44,986 nt of DNA, from NCBI GenBank assembly GCA_902557735.1, contig CACEBC010000016.1:1-44986 (forward strand). Reading direction: 5' to 3'. A program made the translations under genes and the position numbers. The notes below the pieces were generated by a model. The model had not been told where the DNA came from. It saw only the letters and a program-made list of their open reading frames with translations, and made no database searches. Shown here piece by piece: positions 35,735 to 44,176 of this stretch; the stretch's first letter is position 1; the number at the start of each line of letters is the position of its first letter. This DNA is from Porticoccaceae bacterium. Its GTDB lineage: Bacteria; Pseudomonadota; Gammaproteobacteria; Pseudomonadales; Porticoccaceae.

Positions 35735-36862
35735 TTGCAAGAGGTGAAAAACGTTTTTATCTTTTCGGATAAAGATCTCGTCAAGTTATCAGCATGTCTC
35801 GTTTTGTCCGCGATTTTTTTCGGTATCTCTGGCTTATTAGTCATGTTATTGCTTCAGTGGCTCACTCGCCAAAGCTATGCAGAAGATGCTCAAGATAAAC
35901 ATGGTATATCTCATATTTCCGCGTCGCGATTGGGCGGTGCGGCAGTTTTAGTTTGTACATTGGCGTTGATTTTTTCGGCGGTTTTCACCGAAGTCACTTT
36001 GGTAAACATAGGTGCATATGGTGTTTTCTGGGTCGGATGGGTCGGGCCACTCGCTTGTGCCGCATTGGGTTTAGTGGAGGATATAAGAAATAATTATTTA
36101 ACGCCTTTATTCCGCTTAATCACCATGACGCTAATTTTTGGAGTGATAATTGCGGTTTCGCCATTTCTTATTCCGACAGAACTGGATGTTATTGGACTGA
36201 AATATCTTCTAGACATTCCAGCTACAGGATGGTTTTTAACAGTTATTTTCTGCGTTGGTTTTATAAATGCAGTTAACATGGCGGATGGGGCTAATGGGCT
36301 GCTACCAGGCATACTTACTATATCTTTTAGTATTTTTTATTTGGAAACGAACGGTTTTATTTATGCCGCCCTGATGACCAGCTGCGGACTGTTCACAATA
36401 TTTAATCTAATCTCTGGGCGTTTGATTCTCGGTGATGCGGGCGCTTATGGATTGGGCGCAGCGCTCGTATTATCGGGACTATTTCTTTTTTCAGAAGGGA
36501 TCTTTTCTGCATCTTTTCTTGCGGTTCTACTAGCTTATCCATGTATTGATATCCTCGTCAGCTTGATTAGACGCGCAACCAAGGGTAAGTCAATATTTCT
36601 TCCCGATGACAACCATTTGCATAATCGATTAAATTATCACTTTCAACGCTGGTTTCGTTCAAAAACCCTTGCAAATTCCAGTACCGGTGTATTTATAGTT
36701 TCTTCGACCTCAGGTATTGCTCTTATCGGTTACCTGGGTGATTGGTGGCCAGTTACTGGTAACCACTGGATTTTGGTCTTTACAGGGCAGATTGTCGCTT
36801 ATTGGATTGCATTTTTTCTTTCTGGGCAAAACCGTTTTGCGGTTACTCCGCATCAAGGTTAA
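35735..36862 (+). CDS. MraY/WecA-family undecaprenyl-phosphate glycosyl-1-phosphate transferase
   Basis: Polytopic inner-membrane enzyme that transfers a sugar-1-phosphate from a UDP-sugar to undecaprenyl phosphate, starting the lipid-linked repeat unit. The family motifs are present: SRLGGAAVL, GLVEDIRNN, VNMADGANGL, LGDAGAYGLG and the C-terminal DDNHLHNRL. About eleven hydrophobic segments are visible in 375 residues. The start is TTG 35735 or GTG 35744; no ATG fits, and GAGGGGG lies about 15 bases upstream. It is separated from the export genes by a terminator-like hairpin and precedes the regulator. Whether it uses UDP-GlcNAc or another sugar cannot be read. Confidence 0.88.
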   Translation: MQEVKNVFIFSDKDLVKLSACLVLSAIFFGISGLLVMLLLQWLTRQSYAEDAQDKHGISHISASRLGGAAVLVCTLALIFSAVFTEVTLVNIGAYGVFWVGWVGPLACAALGLVEDIRNNYLTPLFRLITMTLIFGVIIAVSPFLIPTELDVIGLKYLLDIPATGWFLTVIFCVGFINAVNMADGANGLLPGILTISFSIFYLETNGFIYAALMTSCGLFTIFNLISGRLILGDAGAYGLGAALVLSGLFLFSEGIFSASFLAVLLAYPCIDILVSLIRRATKGKSIFLPDDNHLHNRLNYHFQRWFRSKTLANSSTGVFIVSSTSGIALIGYLGDWWPVTGNHWILVFTGQIVAYWIAFFLSGQNRFAVTPHQG

Positions 36863-37052
36863 ATCTGGCCCAATTTACCATAAAGCTGGATGAAAATTGG
36901 CTTGTGACTGCGATATTTGAAAATTCCCGCAGAGCTTGTTCATGGCGTGAACAAATGCTTTAATATTGCCAATTTCTAATATTTTTTATGACCAGATTTT
37001 AATTCAAGCAACCCATAGAATCTTTGGCAAACCCAATTAAATTTGATAATTG

Positions 37053-37454
37053 ATGATAAAACAGGAACTTGAATATCGCGTCATGCAGCTCCTCGAGCGG
37101 CAGCCAGATCTGACTCAACGGCAGCTTTCTCAGAAACTGGGTGTAAGTTTGGGAAAGACTCATTACATTGTTAAGTCGTTGGTTGACATCGGATGGATAA
37201 AGCTCGGAAATTTCAGAAGATCAAACAATAAGCTGGGTTACATGTACTTGTTGACTCCACAGGGAATCGTTGAAAAGACAGCCATTACAACCCGCTTCCT
37301 TGCCAGAAAACAGCAGGAGTACGAAGCGTTGCGGGAAGAGATCAAATTGCTTCGCAAGGAATTGAAACGACAATCCTGGGAGCAAAACCCTGATATGGTT
37401 AATCTGGGGTCAATCAAAGCGGGCAAATCTTCGGTTATGGAGGAGGATTTCTAG
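37053..37454 (+). CDS. MarR-family EPS-associated transcriptional regulator
   Basis: Small winged-helix DNA-binding protein of the EPS-associated MarR type, found in exopolysaccharide loci of proteobacteria. Residues 5-75 form the winged helix (LTQRQLSQKLGVSLGKTHYIVKSL as recognition region, split here by family knowledge), followed by a coiled coil rich in Glu, Lys and Leu. ATG 37053 is preferred over TTG 37050. It abuts the PfkB kinase gene with no spacing. Control of the polysaccharide genes is the likely role; the operator is unknown. Confidence 0.85.
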   Translation: MIKQELEYRVMQLLERQPDLTQRQLSQKLGVSLGKTHYIVKSLVDIGWIKLGNFRRSNNKLGYMYLLTPQGIVEKTAITTRFLARKQQEYEALREEIKLLRKELKRQSWEQNPDMVNLGSIKAGKSSVMEEDF

Positions 37455-38456
37455 ATGGTGAGAAAATATCATCTTTATGGAATCGGAGCGGCTCTATTAG
37501 ATACAGAATTCCGTGTGTCAGATCAATTCCTTAAAATTGCGGGTATTGAAAAAGGCGTTATGACTCTGGTCGATGAAAAACGCCAGAGAGATATTCTTAG
37601 TTCATTTGCTAAAGGGCCCAATGACTTTTTGCGAAAGTGTGGGGGATCGGTATGCAATTCAATTGTTGCTGCTGCAGGTCTGGGGTCTGAAACTTTTTTC
37701 AGTGGAAAGGTCGCAGATGATGCTGATGGTCACACTTTTATCAGAGAACTTGCCGCGGCGGGAGTGGATTTTCACAACGCGCAATTGGAGACGGGCGTGA
37801 CAGGGAAATGTCTAGTCATGGTTACGGTTGATGCTGAGCGAACCATGAATACATTTTTGGGTGCCAGTGCTCATTTGTCCAAAAGGGAGATTGATGAGAC
37901 GGCACTTTTCAACTCTCAATGGTTGTATATTGAGGGATATCTTGCTACTAGTGCCGAGCACACGGAAATGGCTGCGGGTATTATAAGATTTGCTAAAACT
38001 TCCGGCGTTAAGGTGGCCATAAGCCTGTCAGACCCATTTGTTGTCGAAGCTAATTCAGAAAATTTGCGGCAGATGGTCGAAGTCGGTGTTGATCTGATCT
38101 TTTGTAACAAGGCAGAGGCGCTTGCATTTACGGGTACTTCGAATTTGGACGAGGCGGCGCGCCAATTGTCTTATTGCTCAATTTCTCACGTGATCACCAG
38201 TGGCGCGGATGGTGCTAGGTGTTTTGACGGCGAGAGTGTATTTTTTTCGGAAGGCGTTACGGTGGACGCTATTGATACAAATGGCGCCGGAGACATGTTT
38301 GCCGGAGCATTTCTTTTTTCTATAACGTCTGGACGAAATTTCCAGTGGGCCGCAGACTTTGCAAATGATTGTGCTTCACGCGTCGTGCAAAGGTTTGGAC
38401 CAAGACTTGATCGTGAAGATTTTGAAACGCTAAAGGACCAATACGGTTTGCCTTAG
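37455..38456 (+). CDS. PfkB-family carbohydrate/nucleoside kinase (adenosine kinase-like)
   Basis: Ribokinase-fold enzyme that phosphorylates a sugar or nucleoside with ATP. The GG pair (KCGGSVCNSIVAAAGLG) near residue 62 and the ATP signature DTNGAGDMFAGAFL with catalytic Asp280 are intact, and the overall form resembles bacterial adenosine kinase-like proteins. GGAGGA lies just before the ATG, within the last codons of the regulator gene. The placement between an EPS regulator and nucleotide-sugar genes is unexplained: it may be a housekeeping salvage gene or make a sugar phosphate for the polymer. I cannot distinguish these. Confidence 0.88.
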   Translation: MVRKYHLYGIGAALLDTEFRVSDQFLKIAGIEKGVMTLVDEKRQRDILSSFAKGPNDFLRKCGGSVCNSIVAAAGLGSETFFSGKVADDADGHTFIRELAAAGVDFHNAQLETGVTGKCLVMVTVDAERTMNTFLGASAHLSKREIDETALFNSQWLYIEGYLATSAEHTEMAAGIIRFAKTSGVKVAISLSDPFVVEANSENLRQMVEVGVDLIFCNKAEALAFTGTSNLDEAARQLSYCSISHVITSGADGARCFDGESVFFSEGVTVDAIDTNGAGDMFAGAFLFSITSGRNFQWAADFANDCASRVVQRFGPRLDREDFETLKDQYGLP

Positions 38457-38506
38457 TTTTTTCAGAGCCTTCTGCAGATTAGTGAGTTAACTATGGAGAC
38501 GGTGAA

Positions 38507-39811
38507 ATGGCATCTCTTGATGAAGATTATGACAAACTGGCCGTTATCGGGTTGGGCTATGTGGGGCTTCCGCTTGCAGTAGAGTTTGGCAAAAAAATGA
38601 CTACCACCGGCTATGATATAAATAGAAATCGTATCGCTGAACTTAATGCGGGGGTCGATAGCACACTTGAGGTTACGCGGGAAGATTTGTTAAGCGCCCA
38701 TTTTGTAAAGTTCACTGCGAACACGGAAGATCTTCTAAGTTGTAACGTTTTTATTATTACGGTACCTACACCAATCGATGGTGCAAACCGCCCCAACTTA
38801 TTTGCTCTGAAGCAGGCCACTACACTGGTTGGTAGTAAAATCAAACGAGGAAGTATCGTTGTATATGAGTCGACCGTCTATCCAGGTTGTACCGAGGAGA
38901 TTTGCGTCCCGATTCTCGAGGAAATTTCAGGGTTACGCTACAACATTGACTTTTTTTGCGGCTACAGCCCCGAGAGGATAAATCCGGGAGACAAGGTCAA
39001 TACATTAACGAAAATTACCAAAGTGACGAGCGGTTCAAATGAAAAAGTGGCACGGTTAATAGATGAGTTATACCAGACGATCATTGAGGCAGGAACTTTC
39101 TGTGCAACTTCAATTAAAGTAGCTGAGGCTGCAAAAGTCATAGAAAACACTCAGCGAGATCTAAATATTGCTCTAGTAAATGAATTGTCTGTAATCCTCG
39201 ATCGTTTGGGGATTGATACTCTTGATGTTCTCTCGGCAGCCGAAAGCAAATGGAACTTTCTGCCTTTCAAGCCAGGCATGGTTGGGGGACACTGCATAGG
39301 TGTTGATCCATATTATCTCACGCACAAAGCTGAAATGATTGGATACAGCCCTCAGGTAATACTTGCGGGCCGAAGAATCAATGACAATATGGCGCGCTAT
39401 GCAGGGAAGAGCGTCATTAAGAAAATGGTCCAGAATAAAATTGATCTTGCTGTGGCGAAAATTGGCGTTCTCGGTGTGACGTTTAAGGAGAACTGCCCCG
39501 ATATTCGGAATAGCAAAATTTTTGACCTAATAGAGGAACTTAAATCTTGGGGTTTGAGAATAAAAATCCATGATCCTTGGGCGGATAAAGATGAGGTTAA
39601 AGATCAGCATGGGTTAGACTTGTCCTCTTTCAACTCACTTCAAGATTTGGATGCCATTGTCGTCGCTGTCGGGCATAAGCAATTTAGGTCGCTGGATGGC
39701 TCTGTTTTGCGGGGAACTTGCAATATCAAAAGACCGGTGTTGGGAGATCTTAAAGGCATTTACGACAGATTGGTTATGCAGAGACTAGGCTTTACAGTTT
39801 TTAGACTTTGA
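38507..39811 (+). CDS. UDP-N-acetylhexosamine 6-dehydrogenase (TviB/WbpO-like; WbpA role)
   Basis: Oxidises C6 of UDP-GlcNAc (or UDP-GalNAc) to the uronic acid with two NAD+. The Rossmann motif VIGLGYVGLPLA, catalytic Cys263 (PGMVGGHCIGVDPYYLTHKA) and Lys204 are present. The VGGHCIGVDPYY form marks the TviB/WbpO branch rather than the WbpA branch proper. It is the first of a run of genes (dehydrogenase, WbpB, WbpD, WbpE, later WbpI) that builds UDP-ManNAc3NAcA, where the first step is the 6-oxidation of UDP-GlcNAc. The context therefore argues for that substrate. Length of 434 residues is normal. Confidence 0.92.
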   Translation: MASLDEDYDKLAVIGLGYVGLPLAVEFGKKMTTTGYDINRNRIAELNAGVDSTLEVTREDLLSAHFVKFTANTEDLLSCNVFIITVPTPIDGANRPNLFALKQATTLVGSKIKRGSIVVYESTVYPGCTEEICVPILEEISGLRYNIDFFCGYSPERINPGDKVNTLTKITKVTSGSNEKVARLIDELYQTIIEAGTFCATSIKVAEAAKVIENTQRDLNIALVNELSVILDRLGIDTLDVLSAAESKWNFLPFKPGMVGGHCIGVDPYYLTHKAEMIGYSPQVILAGRRINDNMARYAGKSVIKKMVQNKIDLAVAKIGVLGVTFKENCPDIRNSKIFDLIEELKSWGLRIKIHDPWADKDEVKDQHGLDLSSFNSLQDLDAIVVAVGHKQFRSLDGSVLRGTCNIKRPVLGDLKGIYDRLVMQRLGFTVFRL

Positions 39812-39820
39812 GGTTTTGAT

Positions 39821-40765
39821 TTGAAAAACTTTGCCTTAATTGGCGCAGCAGGGTATATAGCGCCGAGACATTTTCAGGCAATCAAGATGACTGAAAATAA
39901 CCTTTTAGTTGCCATGGATATTAGCGACTCTGTTGGGTTAATTGATAGCTATTTCCCCAAAGCTGAGTTTTTCGCTAAATTTGAACAGTTTTCTGACTTT
40001 ATAGATCAACAAACCATATCTAACGGGCTACCTGACTATATAGTAGTATGTAGTCCAAATTATTGTCATTTGGAACATATTAAATTTGGACTCGAGAGAG
40101 GAATCGATGTCATATGTGAGAAACCATTAGTTCTTTCCTCTAGCGATCTCGACACTCTCATAACACTTGAAAACACTTTTGGTGCCAAGGTTTATTCGAT
40201 ATTGCAACTTCGGCTTCATCCCTCCATCGTTGCTTTGCGACAGAAAGTTCAAACCACGCCTACAAACGAAATTTTTGATTTGGACCTGACATACATCACC
40301 TCTAGGGGTAATTGGTATCTAAAGTCTTGGAAGGGGTCTGTAAAAAAGTCTGGAGGCTTGTCTACCAATATTGGAGTGCATTTTTATGATATGTTGCAAT
40401 ATATTTTCGGCGAGGTACTGCATAATGAGGTTCATTTTAAGGACAATAGGAGCGCTAGCGGATACCTGGAATATGATCGGGCCAGAGTCAAGTGGTTCTT
40501 ATCCATTGATTCTAAGAACCTTCCAATATCGGCGCGTGCCGAAAGTAAAATGACCTATCGCAGTATAAAAATAGGAGATCAAGAGCTAGAGTTCTCGACA
40601 GGATTTACTGATCTCCATTTGCAAAGCTACCAAAATATTCTCGAAGGGAATGGTTTTGGCATAGATGAAAATAGGGCTGCCATTAAGACAGTTGAGGAAA
40701 TCCGAAATCAAGCAGCAGTAAATGCGGGAGAAAACGCGCATTCGTTGTTGGAAAATATTATCTGA
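39821..40765 (+). CDS. wbpB: UDP-N-acetylglucosaminuronate 3-dehydrogenase (WbpB/WlbA)
   Basis: Oxidises C3 of UDP-GlcNAcA to the 3-keto sugar, the second step towards UDP-2,3-diacetamido-2,3-dideoxyuronates. It is a Gfo/Idh/MocA protein whose N-terminus [18 protein letters not shown] and CEKPL segment are diagnostic for the WbpB/WlbA group. In known systems it works together with the WbpE transaminase and regenerates NAD+ internally. The start is a TTG at 39821 with GAGG about eight bases upstream; the conserved N-terminus leaves little doubt. It lies nine bases after the 6-dehydrogenase. Confidence 0.93.
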   Translation: MKNFALIGAAGYIAPRHFQAIKMTENNLLVAMDISDSVGLIDSYFPKAEFFAKFEQFSDFIDQQTISNGLPDYIVVCSPNYCHLEHIKFGLERGIDVICEKPLVLSSSDLDTLITLENTFGAKVYSILQLRLHPSIVALRQKVQTTPTNEIFDLDLTYITSRGNWYLKSWKGSVKKSGGLSTNIGVHFYDMLQYIFGEVLHNEVHFKDNRSASGYLEYDRARVKWFLSIDSKNLPISARAESKMTYRSIKIGDQELEFSTGFTDLHLQSYQNILEGNGFGIDENRAAIKTVEEIRNQAAVNAGENAHSLLENII

Positions 40766-40775
40766 GGATAGCGCA

Positions 40776-41357
40776 ATGAGTTACTTTCGGCATGATACCG
40801 CGGTGGTAGATGATGGGGCGCAAATAGGAGATGGTTCAAATATCTGGCATTTTGTCCATGTTTGCAGTAACGCAAAAATAGGTAAGAATGTTTCGCTCGG
40901 TCAGAACGTATATGTAGGTAATCGTGTTCTGATTGGAGACCGTTGTAAGATACAAAACAATGTCTCCGTATATGATAATGTGTTCCTTGCGGATGATGTT
41001 TTCTGCGGTCCCTCAATGGTTTTTACTAATGTACATAACCCACGGTCATTTATTGAACGCAAAGACGAGTATAGGGACACCCGAGTCAACAAAGGAGCGA
41101 CTTTAGGCGCCAACTGTACCATTATCTGCGGGGTTGTCATCGGAAAATACTCCTTTGTGGGAGCTGGCGCGGTGGTTAATTCTAATGTGCCCCCCTACGC
41201 ATTGGTGGTTGGAGTGCCTTCGAGACAAATAGGCTGGATTAGTGAGTTTGGTGAACAACTGGATTTGCCGCTCACCGGATCTGCTACGACAAGATGCAAG
41301 CACACAGGCCAAGTTTATCAATTGGATAAAGGGCGCCTTTATAAATTGGACGGTTAG
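40776..41357 (+). CDS. wbpD: UDP-2-acetamido-3-amino-2,3-dideoxyglucuronate N-acetyltransferase (WbpD/WlbB)
   Basis: Acetylates the 3-amino group made by the WbpE transaminase. It is a left-handed beta-helix protein with many hexapeptide turns ([41 protein letters not shown]) as expected for WbpD. The ATG at 40776 has TGAGGA eight bases upstream; the longer frame from 40722 overlaps wbpB and lacks support. At 193 residues the length is standard. It lies between wbpB and wbpE. Confidence 0.93.
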   Translation: MSYFRHDTAVVDDGAQIGDGSNIWHFVHVCSNAKIGKNVSLGQNVYVGNRVLIGDRCKIQNNVSVYDNVFLADDVFCGPSMVFTNVHNPRSFIERKDEYRDTRVNKGATLGANCTIICGVVIGKYSFVGAGAVVNSNVPPYALVVGVPSRQIGWISEFGEQLDLPLTGSATTRCKHTGQVYQLDKGRLYKLDG

Positions 41358-41360
41358 CTA

Positions 41361-42425
41361 ATGCAATTTATTAACCTTGCCGCACAGTACAGGCATTTAA
41401 AGAGTCGCATAGATTCACGAATTGAAAAGGTGTTAAGTCACGGACAATATATCATGGGTCCGGAGGTTCATGAGCTTGAAGCTCTTCTTGCAGATTATGT
41501 CGGTGTCAAGCATTGTATCTCATGTGCTAACGGTACTGATGCTTTGTCTTTGGCTTTAATGGTGCTTGGTTGCAAGCAAGGTGACGCGGTGTTTTGCCCG
41601 TCCTTCACTTTTTTTGCCACTGCTGAGGCAATAGCCGGGCAGGGTGCTACGCCAATTTTTGTGGATTCTGATAGCAGGTTATTTAATATTTGTCCCAGAG
41701 ATTTAGAGGTTCAAATTCAGAAGGTTATCAAGTTTGGTAAGCTTACTCCAAAGGCTATCATAGCAGTAGATTTATTTGGCTTGCCCGCTAATTACCCTGA
41801 GATTGAGGCTCTTGCGTCCAAATACGAGCTTGGACTAATCGAGGATGCCGCGCAAGGTCTTGGTGGGGAAATTAATGGAAAAAAAGCAGGCTCATTCGGC
41901 GATATTGCTGCAACCAGTTTTTTCCCGGCTAAACCATTAGGATGTTATGGCGATGGAGGCGCTTTATTCACTAATAATGATCACTTTGCAGAGCTCTTAA
42001 AGTCTCTTAGGGCACATGGAAAAGGGATAGATAAATATGACAACATTAGAATAGGTATGAATAGTCGTTTGGATACTATTCAAGCCGCAATCCTGATCGA
42101 AAAATTGGCAGAGTTCCCTCAAGAGATTATTATGAGGAATCACAATGCGCAGAAATATAATGAACTATATTATGGTTTGTTCGACACTCCTCACGTTCCG
42201 GAGGGTTATCGAAGTTCTTGGGCTCAATACACATTAAAAACTGACAAGAGGGATCTTGCAATCTCACAATTTAAGGCTAATGGAATTCCAACGGCCATTT
42301 ATTACCGAAACTGTCTGCATCAGCAAACCGCCTTTAAAGATCTCAAATACACAGACACAGACATCCCTGTCGCCTCTCTCCTTGCTAAACAGGTTTTCAG
42401 CTTGCCGATGCACGCCTACTTATAA
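41361..42425 (+). CDS. wbpE: UDP-3-keto-GlcNAcA aminotransferase (WbpE/WlbC), DegT/DnrJ/EryC1 family
   Basis: PLP-dependent transaminase that adds an amino group at C3 using glutamate. The DegT landmarks are present: GPEVHELE, CANGTDAL, EDAAQGLGG, the Schiff-base Lys191 in FFPAKPLGCYGDGGA and MNSRLDTIQAAIL. The C-terminus stops at LPMHAYL, where relatives usually carry a further short helix of about 10-15 residues; the wzx start follows after three bases. The short end may be natural. It is three bases after wbpD. Confidence 0.93.
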   Translation: MQFINLAAQYRHLKSRIDSRIEKVLSHGQYIMGPEVHELEALLADYVGVKHCISCANGTDALSLALMVLGCKQGDAVFCPSFTFFATAEAIAGQGATPIFVDSDSRLFNICPRDLEVQIQKVIKFGKLTPKAIIAVDLFGLPANYPEIEALASKYELGLIEDAAQGLGGEINGKKAGSFGDIAATSFFPAKPLGCYGDGGALFTNNDHFAELLKSLRAHGKGIDKYDNIRIGMNSRLDTIQAAILIEKLAEFPQEIIMRNHNAQKYNELYYGLFDTPHVPEGYRSSWAQYTLKTDKRDLAISQFKANGIPTAIYYRNCLHQQTAFKDLKYTDTDIPVASLLAKQVFSLPMHAYL

Positions 42426-42428
42426 AAA

Positions 42429-43871
42429 ATGTTGCGTAAAGTTATCAGCGTTTTTTCGGCCTCGCTCATTATTCAGTGCGCAAATTTGATACTTTACATG
42501 GTTCTAGCACGTGCGCTGAGCGTCGAAGATTTTGCTTCTTTCCGACAACTCTTTTTAATTCATGCCATACTCAACGCACTAAGTTTTTCTGCGTTGCCAA
42601 CATGCTTGCTATATTTTTCAGGTCGCGCTGAGAATTTCATCGAAAGAATGGAGTACATCAACTCTATTTGTATTGTTACTTTTGGGGTTTCTATAAGCTT
42701 AACTTTGTTCCTCTATCTGGGTACGGACACACTTGCCATATTATTCAATAACATAGTGTTAGTCTCCATTATTCCTTATTTTTCGATTGCTTCACTTGGC
42801 GTGGTATTTATAATTTTGATGCCATCAGTCTTGATAGTTCTCGATCGAGCTAAAATGCAAATAATAGCGGCCCTTGGTTCTGCGTTGGCCATAACGGTAC
42901 CCACGATAATAGTTGCATTAAATGAGCAGCCATTGGTTGAGATTGTGAAGGTGATGTCGATCATGTATTTTCTCGTTGGGATTATTTTCGTAACGCTCAT
43001 ACTCTATTTGTGCGGCGCTCTTGGCCGCAAAATAATTCCACAAAAAGAGAAAATTTTCTCTATTTTGCTCTACTCATGTCCTCTACTGGTGGCCAGTGGT
43101 CTGTCGATCCTAGGATTAAAAATCGATCATCTACTTATTTCAGGTATTTTGGGTGTCACAGCTTACGGTATTTATAGCGTCGGTGCATTTGAAATTCCAA
43201 TCTTTAGTCTCGCCCAGAATAGTGTGACATCGGTTTTAATTCCTCTTGTTACAGAGAAGCTCAAAAAGGCCGATTACGATGGGGCGAGGAGAATATGGAG
43301 CCAGGCAGTAACCAGAACCGCGTGGTTCACGTTCCCAGCCGCAACGATTCTGATTTTGCATGCTGATGACTTCGTTATCCTTCTTTTTGGAGCTAACTAT
43401 GAGGATTCTGCAGTGATTTTTGCTATCTTCTCTGCATTAGTATATGTCCGAGTCGTCACTTTTGGCATGGCTTTGCGTGCTTTGGGGAAAACTCACCTTG
43501 AGTTATTTGCAGCGCTAATTTATTTAGTTTTCGGAGCGATTGGGGCTTATTTCGTTATATCATCGCATGGATTAATCGGGGCAGCTGCATGGGTTTTAAT
43601 TAATACGGTTTTGATGGCCATTATTCTGTCTTTACTTACTTACAAGATTACCAATGGAGAGCTGAATTTATTCAGGCTTTATCCTAAACTTGAACTTACT
43701 ATTTCTGTAATTGCACTTTTGATGTGTGGGTCTCTGCAAAAACACATACATTTAACAGTCGACAACATACTCGCGGAGGTAATTTCAACAGTAATTCTAG
43801 TTCTTAGCATATGGGCACTCTATTTTAGGGTTACAAATAGCAAAATTATTTTGGAAGTGGAGGCAGATTAA
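42429..43871 (+). CDS. wzx: Wzx-type oligosaccharide flippase
   Basis: Polytopic inner-membrane protein of the polysaccharide biosynthesis/MATE-like superfamily that flips lipid-linked repeat units to the periplasm. About twelve to fourteen hydrophobic segments are seen over 480 residues, with the N-terminal segment VLARALSVEDFASFRQLF and the mid-protein ISGILGVTAYGIYSVG typical of Wzx-like proteins. The ATG is three bases after the wbpE stop. Wzx sequences diverge widely, so the call rests on topology, length and context. No Wzy polymerase is seen before the window ends. Confidence 0.85.
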   Translation: MLRKVISVFSASLIIQCANLILYMVLARALSVEDFASFRQLFLIHAILNALSFSALPTCLLYFSGRAENFIERMEYINSICIVTFGVSISLTLFLYLGTDTLAILFNNIVLVSIIPYFSIASLGVVFIILMPSVLIVLDRAKMQIIAALGSALAITVPTIIVALNEQPLVEIVKVMSIMYFLVGIIFVTLILYLCGALGRKIIPQKEKIFSILLYSCPLLVASGLSILGLKIDHLLISGILGVTAYGIYSVGAFEIPIFSLAQNSVTSVLIPLVTEKLKKADYDGARRIWSQAVTRTAWFTFPAATILILHADDFVILLFGANYEDSAVIFAIFSALVYVRVVTFGMALRALGKTHLELFAALIYLVFGAIGAYFVISSHGLIGAAAWVLINTVLMAIILSLLTYKITNGELNLFRLYPKLELTISVIALLMCGSLQKHIHLTVDNILAEVISTVILVLSIWALYFRVTNSKIILEVEAD

Positions 43872-44176
43872 TTGGCAGATTTTACTGAGGGCACTATCTT
43901 AGGCACGTCAACGCGAAAAATTCAAAGCCCAATGATTCAGGCCATGATTAATTTGGCATATAAAAGCTAAATCTGCCTGCCGTAATTGATCTCGATACTG
44001 AGCGTTCGACAGTGCCGCATAATAGAGATTTCCGCAGTGCAAGCTATGGATTGCGAGGGCAGTATTATGCAGTCTCCAAAAGGGGATGCAGTAGCCAAGG
44101 AGACTTGCGTTTAAAGCTAATCTCTCATGATCGAAAGAGCGATGCCTGGCGCAAATTAAATCTGAGGAAAGTAAGT
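43872..44176 (+). other. Unexplained stretch between wzx and the epimerase, possible broken gene
   Basis: A 32-codon frame starts at TTG 43872 with GGAGG eight to ten bases upstream, reads LADFTEGTILGTSTRKIQS at its start and ends at 43970. From 43968 another frame is open without a start up to the epimerase gene and contains RDFRSASYGLRGQYYAVSKR. The good ribosome binding site followed by two abutting frames in a tightly packed operon suggests a frameshifted or shortened gene. I recognise no family, and a 43908-44204 minus-strand frame also resembles nothing. Confidence 0.35.
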
